From contig NZ_WTCR01000005.1 of assembly GCF_009795715.1 (NCBI RefSeq), forward strand, positions 62,001 through 126,000: a stretch of DNA of 64,000 nucleotides, read 5' to 3'. Below the pieces are notes generated by a model. That model had not been told where the DNA came from. It worked only from the letters and a program-made list of their open reading frames with translations, and did no database searches. This document shows positions 54,926 through 63,758 of the stretch, in pieces. This DNA comes from Labilibaculum euxinicum (GTDB lineage Bacteria; Bacteroidota; Bacteroidia; Bacteroidales; Marinifilaceae). Each line of letters starts with the position of its first letter. Within the stretch, counting starts at the first letter, position 1. A program made the position numbers and the translations under genes.

Positions 54926-55939
54926 ATGACTAATAAAGCCATTACAATAATTGACATTGCAAAAATCTTAGGCGTTTCAAAATCTACAGTCAGCAGAGCT
55001 CTTAAAGATCACCCCGACATTAGTAATGCTACAAAAGAGGCCGTACAAATGATGGCCAAACAGCTTAAATACAAACCTAATGCGGTTGCTATGTCCTTAC
55101 GGCATAAAAAAAGCAAAGTGATTGGTTTAATTGTACCTACCCTTTCTCCGTTTTTTTTCCCCTCTGTTATTCACGGAATTGAAAATGAAGTTAATAAGAG
55201 AGGTTATAATTTAATGATTCTGCAATCCAACGAATCATACGAAAGAGAAGTACTTAATGTAGATATCCTGCAAAGCAATAATGTGGAAGGAATTTTAGTC
55301 TCCATTTCCCGAAAAACCGAAAACTTAAGCCATTTCACGGCTCTAATTGAGGATAACACTCCTATTGTTTTTTTCGATCGAATTCCAAAATCCATTCAAG
55401 CAGACATGGTTTTAGTTGATGATATTTCAGGTGCATTCAATGCCGTTGAACATTTGATTTCGATAGGAAAAAGAAAAATTGCAATATGTCTGGGGAATCC
55501 AAATCTACTAATTAGCAGCAACCGACTTAGTGGATACAAGAAAGCATTAAAGAAACATAGTATAGAAATTAATGAGGAATTCATTATAACAGGACAGTCA
55601 TCGGAGGAAGCTGAAAAAGAGACAAAAAAACTTTTAGAATTAACAAATCCCCCTGATGCAATCCTGGCAATTAGCGATCTCACAATGTCTGGAATTATGA
55701 AAGCGTTGTATGCAGCTAAAATTAAAATCCCTGAAGACATTGCTGTTATTGGTTTTTGTGAAGATACATTCAGTCAAATGTATAACCCTCCGGTTTCAAC
55801 AATTGATCCAATGGGAATAGAAATTGGTAAAATTGCAGCCGAAAGACTTTTTCAAAGAATTCACGAAAACAACATATTGGAACCCAAAACAATTAACCTG
55901 TCAAGTAGATTAATTATTAGAGATTCAACAAAAGTATAA
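54926..55939 (+). CDS. LacI-family transcriptional regulator of the sucrose-type operon
   Basis: 337 residues from ATG 54926; an upstream ATG at 54857 would overlap the operator and add unrelated residues. HTH at ~5-50 (ITIIDIAKILGVSKSTVSRALKDHPDIS), hinge with YKPNAVAMSLRHKKS, then the periplasmic-binding-like effector domain (IGLIVPTLSPFFFPSVIHGIENEV; IPKSIQADMVLVDDISGAFNAVEHLI; PPDAILAISDLTMSGIMKAL). Effector unknown; sucrose, fructose or a phosphorylated product is likely. Divergent from the TonB receptor; probably autoregulated. Confidence 0.93.
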   Translation: MTNKAITIIDIAKILGVSKSTVSRALKDHPDISNATKEAVQMMAKQLKYKPNAVAMSLRHKKSKVIGLIVPTLSPFFFPSVIHGIENEVNKRGYNLMILQSNESYEREVLNVDILQSNNVEGILVSISRKTENLSHFTALIEDNTPIVFFDRIPKSIQADMVLVDDISGAFNAVEHLISIGKRKIAICLGNPNLLISSNRLSGYKKALKKHSIEINEEFIITGQSSEEAEKETKKLLELTNPPDAILAISDLTMSGIMKALYAAKIKIPEDIAVIGFCEDTFSQMYNPPVSTIDPMGIEIGKIAAERLFQRIHENNILEPKTINLSSRLIIRDSTKV

Positions 55940-56036
55940 CATCCAAACACAAATAAATACTTAAAAGTTTGTTTGTCCACAATGTGTTATATTTTTTGTC
56001 AATTCTCAGAAATTAGAAGATAATCTTTTGGAATGT

Positions 56037-56168
56037 AATGGATTAAGATTATCAATCGTGAAACGAATTGTTCAAAAACCAGACGGCTGGGTAACTGTTG
56101 AAAGCACTCTTAACCAAGGAAGTATATTTAGTTTTTACCTGCCACACCCAAAGAATAATTTGGGTTAA
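56037..56168 (+). pseudogene. Relic of a sensor histidine kinase (C-terminal ATPase end only)
   Basis: The plus-strand frame reads NGLRLSIVKRIVQ, then KPDGWVTVEST and NQGSIFSFYLP before a stop. This matches the G2/end region of HATPase domains (GLGLSIVKxIVExHGG...VES..GxGSxFxFxLP) with the G of GLG changed to R and HGG to DGW. The frame can be followed a little upstream (to ~55995), but there is no HisKA, no N box and no start. It is therefore the tail of a deleted kinase gene. Confidence 0.75.
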
Positions 56169-56184
56169 AAATTTATTGAGCTGA

Positions 56185-56209
56185 TTGCTGATAACAATAG
56201 AATCAGCAA
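56185..56209. terminator. Possible hairpin terminator
   Basis: TTGCTGAT and ATCAGCAA, 8-bp perfect arms, in the convergent gap between the kinase relic and the FAD dehydrogenase. Confidence 0.45.
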
Positions 56210-56227
56210 CCAACAAAATAACTGTAA

Positions 56228-57619
56228 TTACACTTTCTTTAAAATCCCTCTTGCAATAACAACTCCATTAACCGAGGCCTGCATAAGGCCACGGGTAATT
56301 CCAGCTCCATCACCACCTAAATAAAGATTTTCAACCGAAGTAGACTGAAAACCATTATCCACTTTAGTGATATTGCTGTAAAATTTTACTTCAACGCCAT
56401 ACAATAATGTTTCATCTGAGGCTAAACCTGGTGTCACTTTATCCAGAGCCAAAATCATTTCCTCGATATCTTTCAATATTCTATGAGGCAAAACCAAACT
56501 CAAATCTCCGGGTACAGCATCTTTCAAAGTTGGTATAATGTTATTTCGATACAAACGACTCGACGTTGTTCTCCGCCCCCTTATTAAGTCTCCAAATCGC
56601 TGCACCATTATTTGATTATTCGTGAGCATATTTGCCAAACGAGCAATGTGCTTGCCATACTCAATAGGAGCTTTAAAAGGTTCTGTAAATTTCTGCGATA
56701 CTAATAAAGCGAAATTAGTATTATCACTCTTTAAATCTTTAAAACTATGTCCGTTCACCACAGCCAGGTTATCATCGTAATATTCCGACGATACAAAACC
56801 ACCTGGATTTGAACAAAAAGTGCGCACCTTGTCATCAAAAGTATGCGTATAATGAATCAATTTTGCCTCGTAAAAATTGTCATTAATATCCTTCATCACC
56901 TCATTCCGGCACTCCAATCGAACACCTATGTCTACCACTCCAACTTCGGTAGAAATGCTTTCCTTACTGCACTCCTTCATTAACCAATCTGCGCCATCTC
57001 TTCCCACCGATACCATTACTATATCGGCAAAGTAACTCCCCTTTCCATTTTTAACTCCTTTGATTTTATCTTCCTCTAAAATCAGATTTTCAACAGCGCA
57101 GTTAAAATGTACTGCAACACCTCTATTAATAAGGTAATCGTATAATTTCCGGTACAATTCCTGAGCTTTTTCAGTGCCCAAATGCCGAACAGGACAATGC
57201 ACCAACTTCAAATTTGCCTCAATAGCCTTTTTTCTGATCTTCTGCATTTCAAGGCTTAGCGATTCCCCATGAATATCAGATGCTGCTCCAAAATCTAAAT
57301 ACACCTCATCGGTATATTTAATTAATTTGATTGTTTCCTCTAAACCCAAATAATCAGGCAAAGTACCTCCAACCTCCGGCGACAGTGAAAGTTTTCCATC
57401 AGAAAATGCCCCTGCTCCAGCCCAACCGGTAGTAATACTGCACGGCTTACAATGCACACACTTTCCTCCATTGGTATGTTTTGGACACTTCCGTTTATCC
57501 ATTCCTCTCCCTTTTTCAAGGATTAAAATATTTAAATCATCTCTGTTCTTTACTAATTCATAAGCACAAAAGATACCGGCAGGTCCGGCTCCGACAATAA
57601 TCACATCGTATTTCTTCAT
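56228..57619 (-). CDS. NAD(P)/FAD-dependent dehydrogenase (COG2509 type)
   Basis: 463 residues. N-terminal Rossmann motif VIIVGAGPAGIFCAYELV, a Cys-rich insert (KCPKHTNGGKCVHCKPCSITTGWAGAGAFSDGKLS) characteristic of this family, and a C-terminal FAD-contact block YLGGDGAGITRGLMQASVNGVVIARGI. Cytoplasmic; physiological substrate unknown. The four Cys could bind a metal or FeS centre, though this is not established. It stands alone. Confidence 0.88.
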   Translation of the reverse strand: MKKYDVIIVGAGPAGIFCAYELVKNRDDLNILILEKGRGMDKRKCPKHTNGGKCVHCKPCSITTGWAGAGAFSDGKLSLSPEVGGTLPDYLGLEETIKLIKYTDEVYLDFGAASDIHGESLSLEMQKIRKKAIEANLKLVHCPVRHLGTEKAQELYRKLYDYLINRGVAVHFNCAVENLILEEDKIKGVKNGKGSYFADIVMVSVGRDGADWLMKECSKESISTEVGVVDIGVRLECRNEVMKDINDNFYEAKLIHYTHTFDDKVRTFCSNPGGFVSSEYYDDNLAVVNGHSFKDLKSDNTNFALLVSQKFTEPFKAPIEYGKHIARLANMLTNNQIMVQRFGDLIRGRRTTSSRLYRNNIIPTLKDAVPGDLSLVLPHRILKDIEEMILALDKVTPGLASDETLLYGVEVKFYSNITKVDNGFQSTSVENLYLGGDGAGITRGLMQASVNGVVIARGILKKV

Positions 57620-57784
57620 ACGTTTTATTTAAATTTCTTTAGATTAATGCGGCTTGCCTAATTTTTGTTTTTTCAAAAGGCAAACTTTTAAAAATAGGCA
57701 TTCTTTTCATTCAAATCACATCAAACTCTCTATAATGAATATAAATATTAAGCAACTCTTAACAAACTACGCCTAAACAAAAAA

Positions 57785-57812
57785 AGGCCGGAATGATTAT
57801 TCATCCCGACCT
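57785..57812. terminator. Imperfect hairpin terminator after the DsbD-like gene
   Basis: AGGCCGGAATGA pairs with TCATCCCGACCT allowing G-U pairs; A run at 57778-57784 gives a U tract on the minus strand. Confidence 0.65.
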
Positions 57813-57833
57813 GTTACAACTATGCTGTAATTT

Positions 57834-59825
57834 CTATTGTCTATTCTTAAACTCTTTTTTTCCGTTTTCAAGAAATTCAACAAATGCATCTGCATTTAAA
57901 TCATAAGCTCTTGGTTCAACCAAAGTCTCCTCCGCTTTATCCAAAAGCACATAATAAGGTTGTGCATTTACTCCAAATCGTGTAATTTGAAAATCGGCAT
58001 ATTTCTTACCTAAGGTCTTTTTCACTTTTCCATCGTAAGTTGAAGTAATCCAATCAGATTCCGGCAATGCCTGCTTGTCATCAACATACAAGGCAATAAT
58101 CACATAATCTTCTCTTAATATTTTCTGCACCCGCGGATCCGACCAAACATTGGCTTCCATCTCACGACAATTTACACATCCGTGCCCCGTAAAATCAATA
58201 AAAATAGGTTTGTTCTGCTCTTTTGCACAAGCTAATCCTTGTTCAAAATCGAAATATCCTTTTAAACCATGTGGCAAATGCAGATACTCAGCATACTTAG
58301 GTGCTTCACAAATCTCCATAGCAGCAGATACACTGTTAGCCCCGGATTGATCGCGAACAATTGCAGAAATATCGAAGTCCTGAGTTGTTTGCGGTGGTAA
58401 ATAACCGGAAATCGCTTTTAAAGGAGCTCCAAACATTCCGGGAATCATATAAACAACAAATGAAAACGAGGCAATTGCCAGCATTAAACGTGGAACAGAT
58501 ACAAATTTAATATCACTATCGTGGCTAAACTTCAATTTACCCAGTAAATAGAATCCCATCAATGTGAAAATTACAATCCAAATACCCAAATAAATTTCAC
58601 GATCCAACAATCCCCAATGATAAGTCTGATCTGCAATACTCAAAAATTTCAATCCCAATGCAAGCTCTAAAAATCCTAAGATAACTTTTACTGAATTAAG
58701 CCAACCACCCGACTTTGGCAGATTATTCAACCACGACGGGAATATAGCAAACAGCGTAAATGGTAAGGCAAAAGCAAGAGAGAAACCGAACATTCCTACA
58801 ATTGGTTCCAAAACCTCCCCTCCTGCCGATTGAACCAAAATTGATCCAACAATAGGCCCGGTACACGAAAATGAAACCAATACCAATGTAAATGCCATAA
58901 AAAATGAACCTGCTATACCACCTTTATCTTCATTTGCTACCGACTTATTTACAATCCAACTTGGCATCGTGATCTCAAACATTCCAAAAAATGAAAACGC
59001 AAAGAACAAGAATATTATGAAGAACAGGATGTTCGGAATCCAATGAGTACTTAGCCAGTTGGCAAAACTTGGTCCTAAAGTTACCGCTACAATGGTTCCT
59101 ATAATAGTGTAAATACCAATGATTGAAACTCCATAAACAACGGCATTAAAAATTGCTTTTCGTCTGTTTTCTGAACTGTGCATAAAGAAAGAAACCGTCA
59201 TGGGTATCATTGGAAACACACATGGTGTAAGAAGAGCTATTAATCCAAAAGAAAATGAAATAAAGAACAAAGACCACAATGAAGTATACTCCTTTCGAGG
59301 ATTCTTCATCGGATTTATTTTCTCTTTCACTTTAGGAGTTGACTCAACTGCTGAAGAAGTTTTACCGGCATTCAGTTTGAATTCAAAATCGGGTGTAAAC
59401 ATCACGCACTCGCCTTCGCGGCAAGTTTGATATTCCATTTCCCCATTTACTGAAAATGCTGATTCGGACAGTAATTTTATTTTTTGCTTTAGAATTGCCT
59501 CACCAACAAAATACTGAATATCCATTTCAAAAATATCATCGTACTCTGATTTTGGCTTGGTGATCTCTTCCAAATCTCCAATTAATTCATAATTATCCGA
59601 TTCTGCAAAAGTTGCACTGAACCGAATTGGACCACCATCCGGGAAATGTTGGGAATAAAGATGCCATTCGTTGGCTATTTTGGCTGTAAAAACCAAGTTA
59701 ACTTCGTTGTTGCTAACTTTTTCTGTTGAAAAATCCCAGGATACCGTTTCTCGAATTTGTGCTTGAACGGAGATGAGGCTGTTAAGGAAAACTCCAAGGA
59801 ATAAAATAAGAAGTTTTTGTTTCAT
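57834..59825 (-). CDS. DsbD-like thiol:disulfide interchange protein
   Basis: 663 residues: signal peptide (ending VQAQ), an N-terminal DsbD-alpha-like domain (~25-150) with the CREGECVMF Cys pair, eight membrane helices (~180-460) with TPCVFPMIP and SCTGPIVGS redox Cys, and a C-terminal thioredoxin domain (~530-655) with GHGCVNC. It passes electrons from cytoplasmic thioredoxin to periplasmic thiol proteins. All three Cys pairs are present. The gene lies between FAD dehydrogenase and rng, apparently alone. Confidence 0.92.
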   Translation of the reverse strand: MKQKLLILFLGVFLNSLISVQAQIRETVSWDFSTEKVSNNEVNLVFTAKIANEWHLYSQHFPDGGPIRFSATFAESDNYELIGDLEEITKPKSEYDDIFEMDIQYFVGEAILKQKIKLLSESAFSVNGEMEYQTCREGECVMFTPDFEFKLNAGKTSSAVESTPKVKEKINPMKNPRKEYTSLWSLFFISFSFGLIALLTPCVFPMIPMTVSFFMHSSENRRKAIFNAVVYGVSIIGIYTIIGTIVAVTLGPSFANWLSTHWIPNILFFIIFLFFAFSFFGMFEITMPSWIVNKSVANEDKGGIAGSFFMAFTLVLVSFSCTGPIVGSILVQSAGGEVLEPIVGMFGFSLAFALPFTLFAIFPSWLNNLPKSGGWLNSVKVILGFLELALGLKFLSIADQTYHWGLLDREIYLGIWIVIFTLMGFYLLGKLKFSHDSDIKFVSVPRLMLAIASFSFVVYMIPGMFGAPLKAISGYLPPQTTQDFDISAIVRDQSGANSVSAAMEICEAPKYAEYLHLPHGLKGYFDFEQGLACAKEQNKPIFIDFTGHGCVNCREMEANVWSDPRVQKILREDYVIIALYVDDKQALPESDWITSTYDGKVKKTLGKKYADFQITRFGVNAQPYYVLLDKAEETLVEPRAYDLNADAFVEFLENGKKEFKNRQ

Positions 59826-59945
59826 GTGCTATAATTTAAATGCTTTAACGCATAAAATTAATATTATAAAGCACCTTAACAAAGCCTTTAACAAAATGAT
59901 AACAAAGTTTCGAAAACCCTCAAATCAGGAATTTTGAAAACTTAA

Positions 59946-61502
59946 TTACAACATCTCAATTTCCTGATTGTTTTTATCGAAGAATTTATAAACCAACATA
60001 TCGTAAGAAGGAATTTCACGAACAGAAAGCTTTATTCCAAATTCAGATTGCCATTTTCTACGCAATGTATTCCAAATTCCTTTGTTGATGTATGCTGCAA
60101 CAAAAGGATGTACTTTTAATGTAAACTTCTTGTCATTTTGCTCATCAACCAGTCGCTTAAGACTCTGTTCTATCTGATCGGTAAGCAGAACTGCAGGAGT
60201 TATTTTCCCTGATCCTAAACAAGTTGGACACACTTCTTGAATTTCAACATTCATTTCAGGACGAACACGTTGGCGGGTAATCTGCATTAAACCAAATTTA
60301 CTCAATGGTAAAATGTTGTGTTTCGTATGGTCAAGCCCCATTATTTCTTTCATTTTCTCGAAAACTTTCTGTCGGTTTTCGGCAGAATGCATATCAATAA
60401 AATCAACGACAATAATTCCTCCCATATCGCGCAGGCGAAGTTGGCGGGCAATCTCCTCAGCTGCAGCTAAATTTACTTCTACTGCGTTTGACTCCTGATC
60501 GTTTCCTGCTTTGGAACGATTTCCACTATTTACATCAACAACATGAAAAGCTTCTGTATGCTCAATAATTAAATAAGCACCATTTTTGAAGGAAACAGTT
60601 TTCCCAAAAGAAGATTTAATTTGTTTATCGATACCAAGTTGATCGAAAATTGGCACATCACCAGTAATATGCTTTACAATTTTAGATTTCTCGGGAGCAA
60701 TGCTTTCAATGTAGTTTTTAATATCTTTTGCTGCGTTGGCATCATTAATATAGATATTCTCGAACGAAGAATTCAGAATATCACGCAAAATAGCCGATGT
60801 TCTATCCATTTCCCCCAACACTAATTTAGGTGGATTCACATCTCTAATATGCTCAAAACCAGACTCCCATTTCTCTACAAGAGATCTTAATTCCTGATCA
60901 AGAACAGCTACTCTTTTCCCCTCAGCAACCGTACGAACAATTACACCATAATTCTTAGGCTTGATACTTTGAAGGAGTTTTTTCAGTCGGAGTTTCTCCT
61001 CGGCAGAGCTAATCTTTTGAGAAATGGAAACTTTATCTGAGAAAGGCATTAATACCAGATTTCTTCCGGCAATAGAAATTTCAGAACACAATCTAGGGCC
61101 TTTTGTCGAAATTGGTTCTTTTGCAACCTGAACAAGTATATGCTGACCCGACTTTAAAATCTCAGATATTTTTCCATTTTTGTCGATATCCGCCTCTAAT
61201 TTCATTTTAGAGATGGAAAGGTTACGACCATTTCGTGCTAAAGCCTGTTGCAGGAACTTACTTAGAGATCTAAATTGATGACCTAAATCCAAATAGTGTA
61301 AAAAAGCATCCTTCTCATATCCTACATCAATAAATGCAGCATTAAGACCCGGCATTATCTTTTTCACTTTTCCCAGATAAATATCACCTACAGCAAACTG
61401 AAGATTACTTTTCTCTCTGGTTAACTCAATCAGTTGCTTATTGCTCAGTAAAGCAATTACAATTTCATTAGGGGTTACATCAATTACAAGCTCGTTACTC
61501 AC
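59946..61502 (-). CDS. rng: Ribonuclease E/G family (RNase G-type)
   Basis: 518 residues. An S1 domain (~35-125; GDIYLGKVKKIMPGLNAAFIDVG) leads into the catalytic domain with the Mg-binding Asp residues in FHVVDVNSG and IIVVDFIDMHS, then the Zn-link Cys pair VCPTCLGSG. No long C-terminal scaffold, so it is RNase G-like rather than RNase E-like. Roles: mRNA decay and rRNA 5' maturation. It follows the tiny basic gene and HU on the same strand, beyond a hairpin terminator. Confidence 0.93.
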   Translation of the reverse strand: MSNELVIDVTPNEIVIALLSNKQLIELTREKSNLQFAVGDIYLGKVKKIMPGLNAAFIDVGYEKDAFLHYLDLGHQFRSLSKFLQQALARNGRNLSISKMKLEADIDKNGKISEILKSGQHILVQVAKEPISTKGPRLCSEISIAGRNLVLMPFSDKVSISQKISSAEEKLRLKKLLQSIKPKNYGVIVRTVAEGKRVAVLDQELRSLVEKWESGFEHIRDVNPPKLVLGEMDRTSAILRDILNSSFENIYINDANAAKDIKNYIESIAPEKSKIVKHITGDVPIFDQLGIDKQIKSSFGKTVSFKNGAYLIIEHTEAFHVVDVNSGNRSKAGNDQESNAVEVNLAAAEEIARQLRLRDMGGIIVVDFIDMHSAENRQKVFEKMKEIMGLDHTKHNILPLSKFGLMQITRQRVRPEMNVEIQEVCPTCLGSGKITPAVLLTDQIEQSLKRLVDEQNDKKFTLKVHPFVAAYINKGIWNTLRRKWQSEFGIKLSVREIPSYDMLVYKFFDKNNQEIEML

Positions 61503-61550
61503 TACTTTTTTTCTTATTTTTAATAAAGATAATCAGTTCTTACAAATAGA

Positions 61551-61584
61551 TAAACCTAAAGTACTAAAAAGTTCTTTAGGTTTA
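61551..61584 (-). terminator. Hairpin terminator after the small basic gene
   Basis: TAAACCTAAAG and CTTTAGGTTTA, 11-bp perfect arms with a 12-nt loop, between the basic protein gene and rng. Confidence 0.7.
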
Positions 61585-61621
61585 TTTATTTTGTTACTAC
61601 AAACAATCAATTCAAAAGAAT

Positions 61622-61714
61622 CTATTTCTTCTTCTTATGACGGTTTTTTCTTAATCTTTTCTTACGCTTGTGCGTAGCCATTTTATGTCTCTTTCTTTTT
61701 TTTCCGCTTGGCAT
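61622..61714 (-). CDS. 30-residue highly basic protein, probably ribosome- or RNA-associated
   Basis: From ATG 61714 the frame reads MPSGKKRKRHKM, then ATHKRKKRLRKN and RHKKKK, with 19 of 30 residues Lys, Arg or His, then stops. It starts 35 bp after the HU stop, on the same strand. I recall near-identical tiny proteins beside HU and RNase G in many Bacteroidota, which argues for a real conserved gene; composition suggests an rRNA-binding ribosomal protein. Whether it equals the Bacteroidota-specific large-subunit protein reported in ribosome structures is not checked. Confidence 0.8.
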   Translation of the reverse strand: MPSGKKRKRHKMATHKRKKRLRKNRHKKKK

Positions 61715-61748
61715 ATCTTCAATATTTTTAATTAATTACAATCTAAGA

Positions 61749-62033
61749 CTACTTTACGTTAGTTTTAACTTTACTAACGAATGTTTTAGCTGGTTTAAAA
61801 GCTGGTATAAAGTGCTCAGCAATAATAATTGTTGTGTTTTTAGAAATGTTTCTTGCAGTTTTCTCTGCTCTTTTCTTAACGATAAAACTCCCAAAACCTC
61901 TTAAATACACATTTTTGCCTTTTACCAAAGAACCTTTGATAGTATCCATGAAAGCTTCAACAGTTTTTTGTACTGTAATTTTCTCAATTCCTGTGTTTTT
62001 AGAAATCTCGTTAACAATATCTGCTTTAGTCAT
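61749..62033 (-). CDS. hup: HU-family nucleoid DNA-binding protein
   Basis: 94 residues with the whole HU fold: MTKADIVNEISKNTGIEKITVQKTVEAF, then VYLRGFGSFIVKKRAEKTARNISKNT (family signature including GFGSF) and the beta-arm IIIAEHFIPAFKPAKTF. Bends and compacts DNA as a dimer; in related species also affects many promoters. A -7-like box sits ~60 nt upstream. Confidence 0.95.
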   Translation of the reverse strand: MTKADIVNEISKNTGIEKITVQKTVEAFMDTIKGSLVKGKNVYLRGFGSFIVKKRAEKTARNISKNTTIIIAEHFIPAFKPAKTFVSKVKTNVK

Positions 62034-62091
62034 CTCTTAAAAAATCTTTAATTATCAATTATTTACATCATCATTTTCTCAAATCAGAATG

Positions 62092-62099
62092 CAAATATA
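62092..62099 (-). promoter_or_regulatory. Candidate -7 element for hup
   Basis: On the minus strand TATATTTG, 59 nt before the HU start codon. Confidence 0.45.
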
Positions 62100-62184
62100 T
62101 ATGATTTCTAGCTATTAATGAAATCGAAAACAATTATTTTTACCCAAATTTGAAAAAAAATAAATCAGGACAAATATTTTCAAG

Positions 62185-63237
62185 ATGCTTAGTAACCAAA
62201 TCATAAGCTGGTATTTGCAAAACAAACGCGACTTACCATGGCGGGAAACAAAAGATCCGTATCAAATATGGATATCAGAAATCATGCTTCAACAGACCAG
62301 AGTAGCCTCAGCTATTGATTATTTTAATCGCTTTTTGGAACAATTTCCAACAATTTCCGATTTAGCTAAGGCAGAGGAGCAGGAAGTATTAAAACTATGG
62401 CAGGGATTGGGCTATTATTCCCGGGCCCGAAATTTACATACTGCTGCAAAAACTATTCAATTAGAATATAATGGTGTTTTTCCAGACTCTTACAAAGAGA
62501 TTCTTAAATTAAAAGGTATTGGCACGTATACTGCTGCGGCGATTGCTTCATTTGCCTTCAATCTGCCACATGCCGCAGTTGAAGGAAACGTTTATAGGGT
62601 TTTGTCAAGACTATATGGCATTAACAAAGCAATTGACAGTACCGAAGGGAAAAAATACTTTCAAGCAATAGCAAGCCAAACAATGGGAAATGCCATACCT
62701 GAGATCTACAATCAGGCAATTATTGAATTTGGAGCTCTTCAATGCATTCCCCGCAATCCTAAATGTGATATTTGTCCACTCCTCGCAAATTGCTTTGCCC
62801 GCAATAATGCACAAGTTGATCAATTCCCCGTTAAATCGAAACAAATTAAGACTAAAAATCGATATTTTTACTATTTGTTTCTATCTTGTAAAAGTCGGTT
62901 TTTAATCGAAAAAAGAAAGAAAAAAGACATTTGGGAGAACTTGTTCCAATATCCTTTGATTGAATACGATAAACCTATTTCAACGAATGAATTGTTACAA
63001 ACTTCTGAATGGAAAGAGTTATTTGGAAACAATGAATTAGTGATTCATTCGGTATCCGAAAATGTGATTCATAAATTAAGCCATCAAAACCTGCACACAA
63101 AATTCATTCACATCGAAATGGATATCGATAAAATGAAATATGGATATATAATTATTAATCATTCCGACATATCGGAATACCCGTTCCCGAAACTAATTGA
63201 AGATCATTTAAATATAATGAATAAAAATAACCCATAA
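62185..63237 (+). CDS. mutY: A/G-specific adenine DNA glycosylase
   Basis: Removes adenine mispaired with 8-oxoguanine. 350 residues: catalytic Glu in SEIMLQQTRV, helix-hairpin-helix LKGIGTYTAAAIASFAF with the catalytic Asp region replaced in the usual way by the following AVEGNVYRVLSRL, the 4Fe-4S loop C-x6-C-x2-C-x5-C (CIPRNPKCDICPLLANC), and a NUDIX-like C-terminal domain (~225-345). Order mutY-ssb-gldE is common in Bacteroidota. Confidence 0.94.
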   Translation: MLSNQIISWYLQNKRDLPWRETKDPYQIWISEIMLQQTRVASAIDYFNRFLEQFPTISDLAKAEEQEVLKLWQGLGYYSRARNLHTAAKTIQLEYNGVFPDSYKEILKLKGIGTYTAAAIASFAFNLPHAAVEGNVYRVLSRLYGINKAIDSTEGKKYFQAIASQTMGNAIPEIYNQAIIEFGALQCIPRNPKCDICPLLANCFARNNAQVDQFPVKSKQIKTKNRYFYYLFLSCKSRFLIEKRKKKDIWENLFQYPLIEYDKPISTNELLQTSEWKELFGNNELVIHSVSENVIHKLSHQNLHTKFIHIEMDIDKMKYGYIIINHSDISEYPFPKLIEDHLNIMNKNNP

Positions 63238-63256
63238 TAACATTATGATCTTATAA

Positions 63257-63264
63257 TAAGTTTG
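63257..63264 (+). promoter_or_regulatory. Candidate -7 element for ssb
   Basis: TAAGTTTG, 38 nt before the ssb start codon. Confidence 0.5.
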
Positions 63265-63301
63265 TATCTTTAAACTATTGTTAAATTAAAAAAATCAAAA
63301 T

Positions 63302-63727
63302 ATGTCAGTAAACAAAGTAATTCTTGTTGGAAATGTTGGTAAAGATCCGGAAGTGAAATATCTTGACAATGGTGTAGCCGTTTGTAACTTTTCACTTGCA
63401 ACCAGCGAAACGTACAACAATAAAAGTGGCGAAAAAGTGACCCAAACAGAATGGCACAATATTGTATTGTGGCGTAAACTGGCTGAAATTGCAGAAACTT
63501 ACGTTAAAAAAGGAATGCAGATTTACGTTGAAGGACAACTTAGAACACGTAACTGGGAAGACAAAGACGGTGTAAAAAGATATACTACTGAAATTTTTGG
63601 AACCACTATGCAAATGTTAGGCCGTAAAGCAGAAAACAGCTCTGAACCACAAGGAAGTCCTGAAGTCGCGCAACAAACTACTTCTGACTCATCTGACGCA
63701 GAAGAAACGGATGATCTTCCATTTTAG
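63302..63727 (+). CDS. ssb: Single-stranded DNA-binding protein
   Basis: 141 residues: OB-fold (~1-108; [54 protein letters not shown]) plus a short acidic tail that ends DDLPF, the SSB C-terminal peptide used to recruit repair and replication proteins. Length is typical. Downstream gldE begins 31 bp later. Confidence 0.96.
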   Translation: MSVNKVILVGNVGKDPEVKYLDNGVAVCNFSLATSETYNNKSGEKVTQTEWHNIVLWRKLAEIAETYVKKGMQIYVEGQLRTRNWEDKDGVKRYTTEIFGTTMQMLGRKAENSSEPQGSPEVAQQTTSDSSDAEETDDLPF

Positions 63728-63758
63728 GCATCCTATTTAAAACTAATTTCATACAAAA

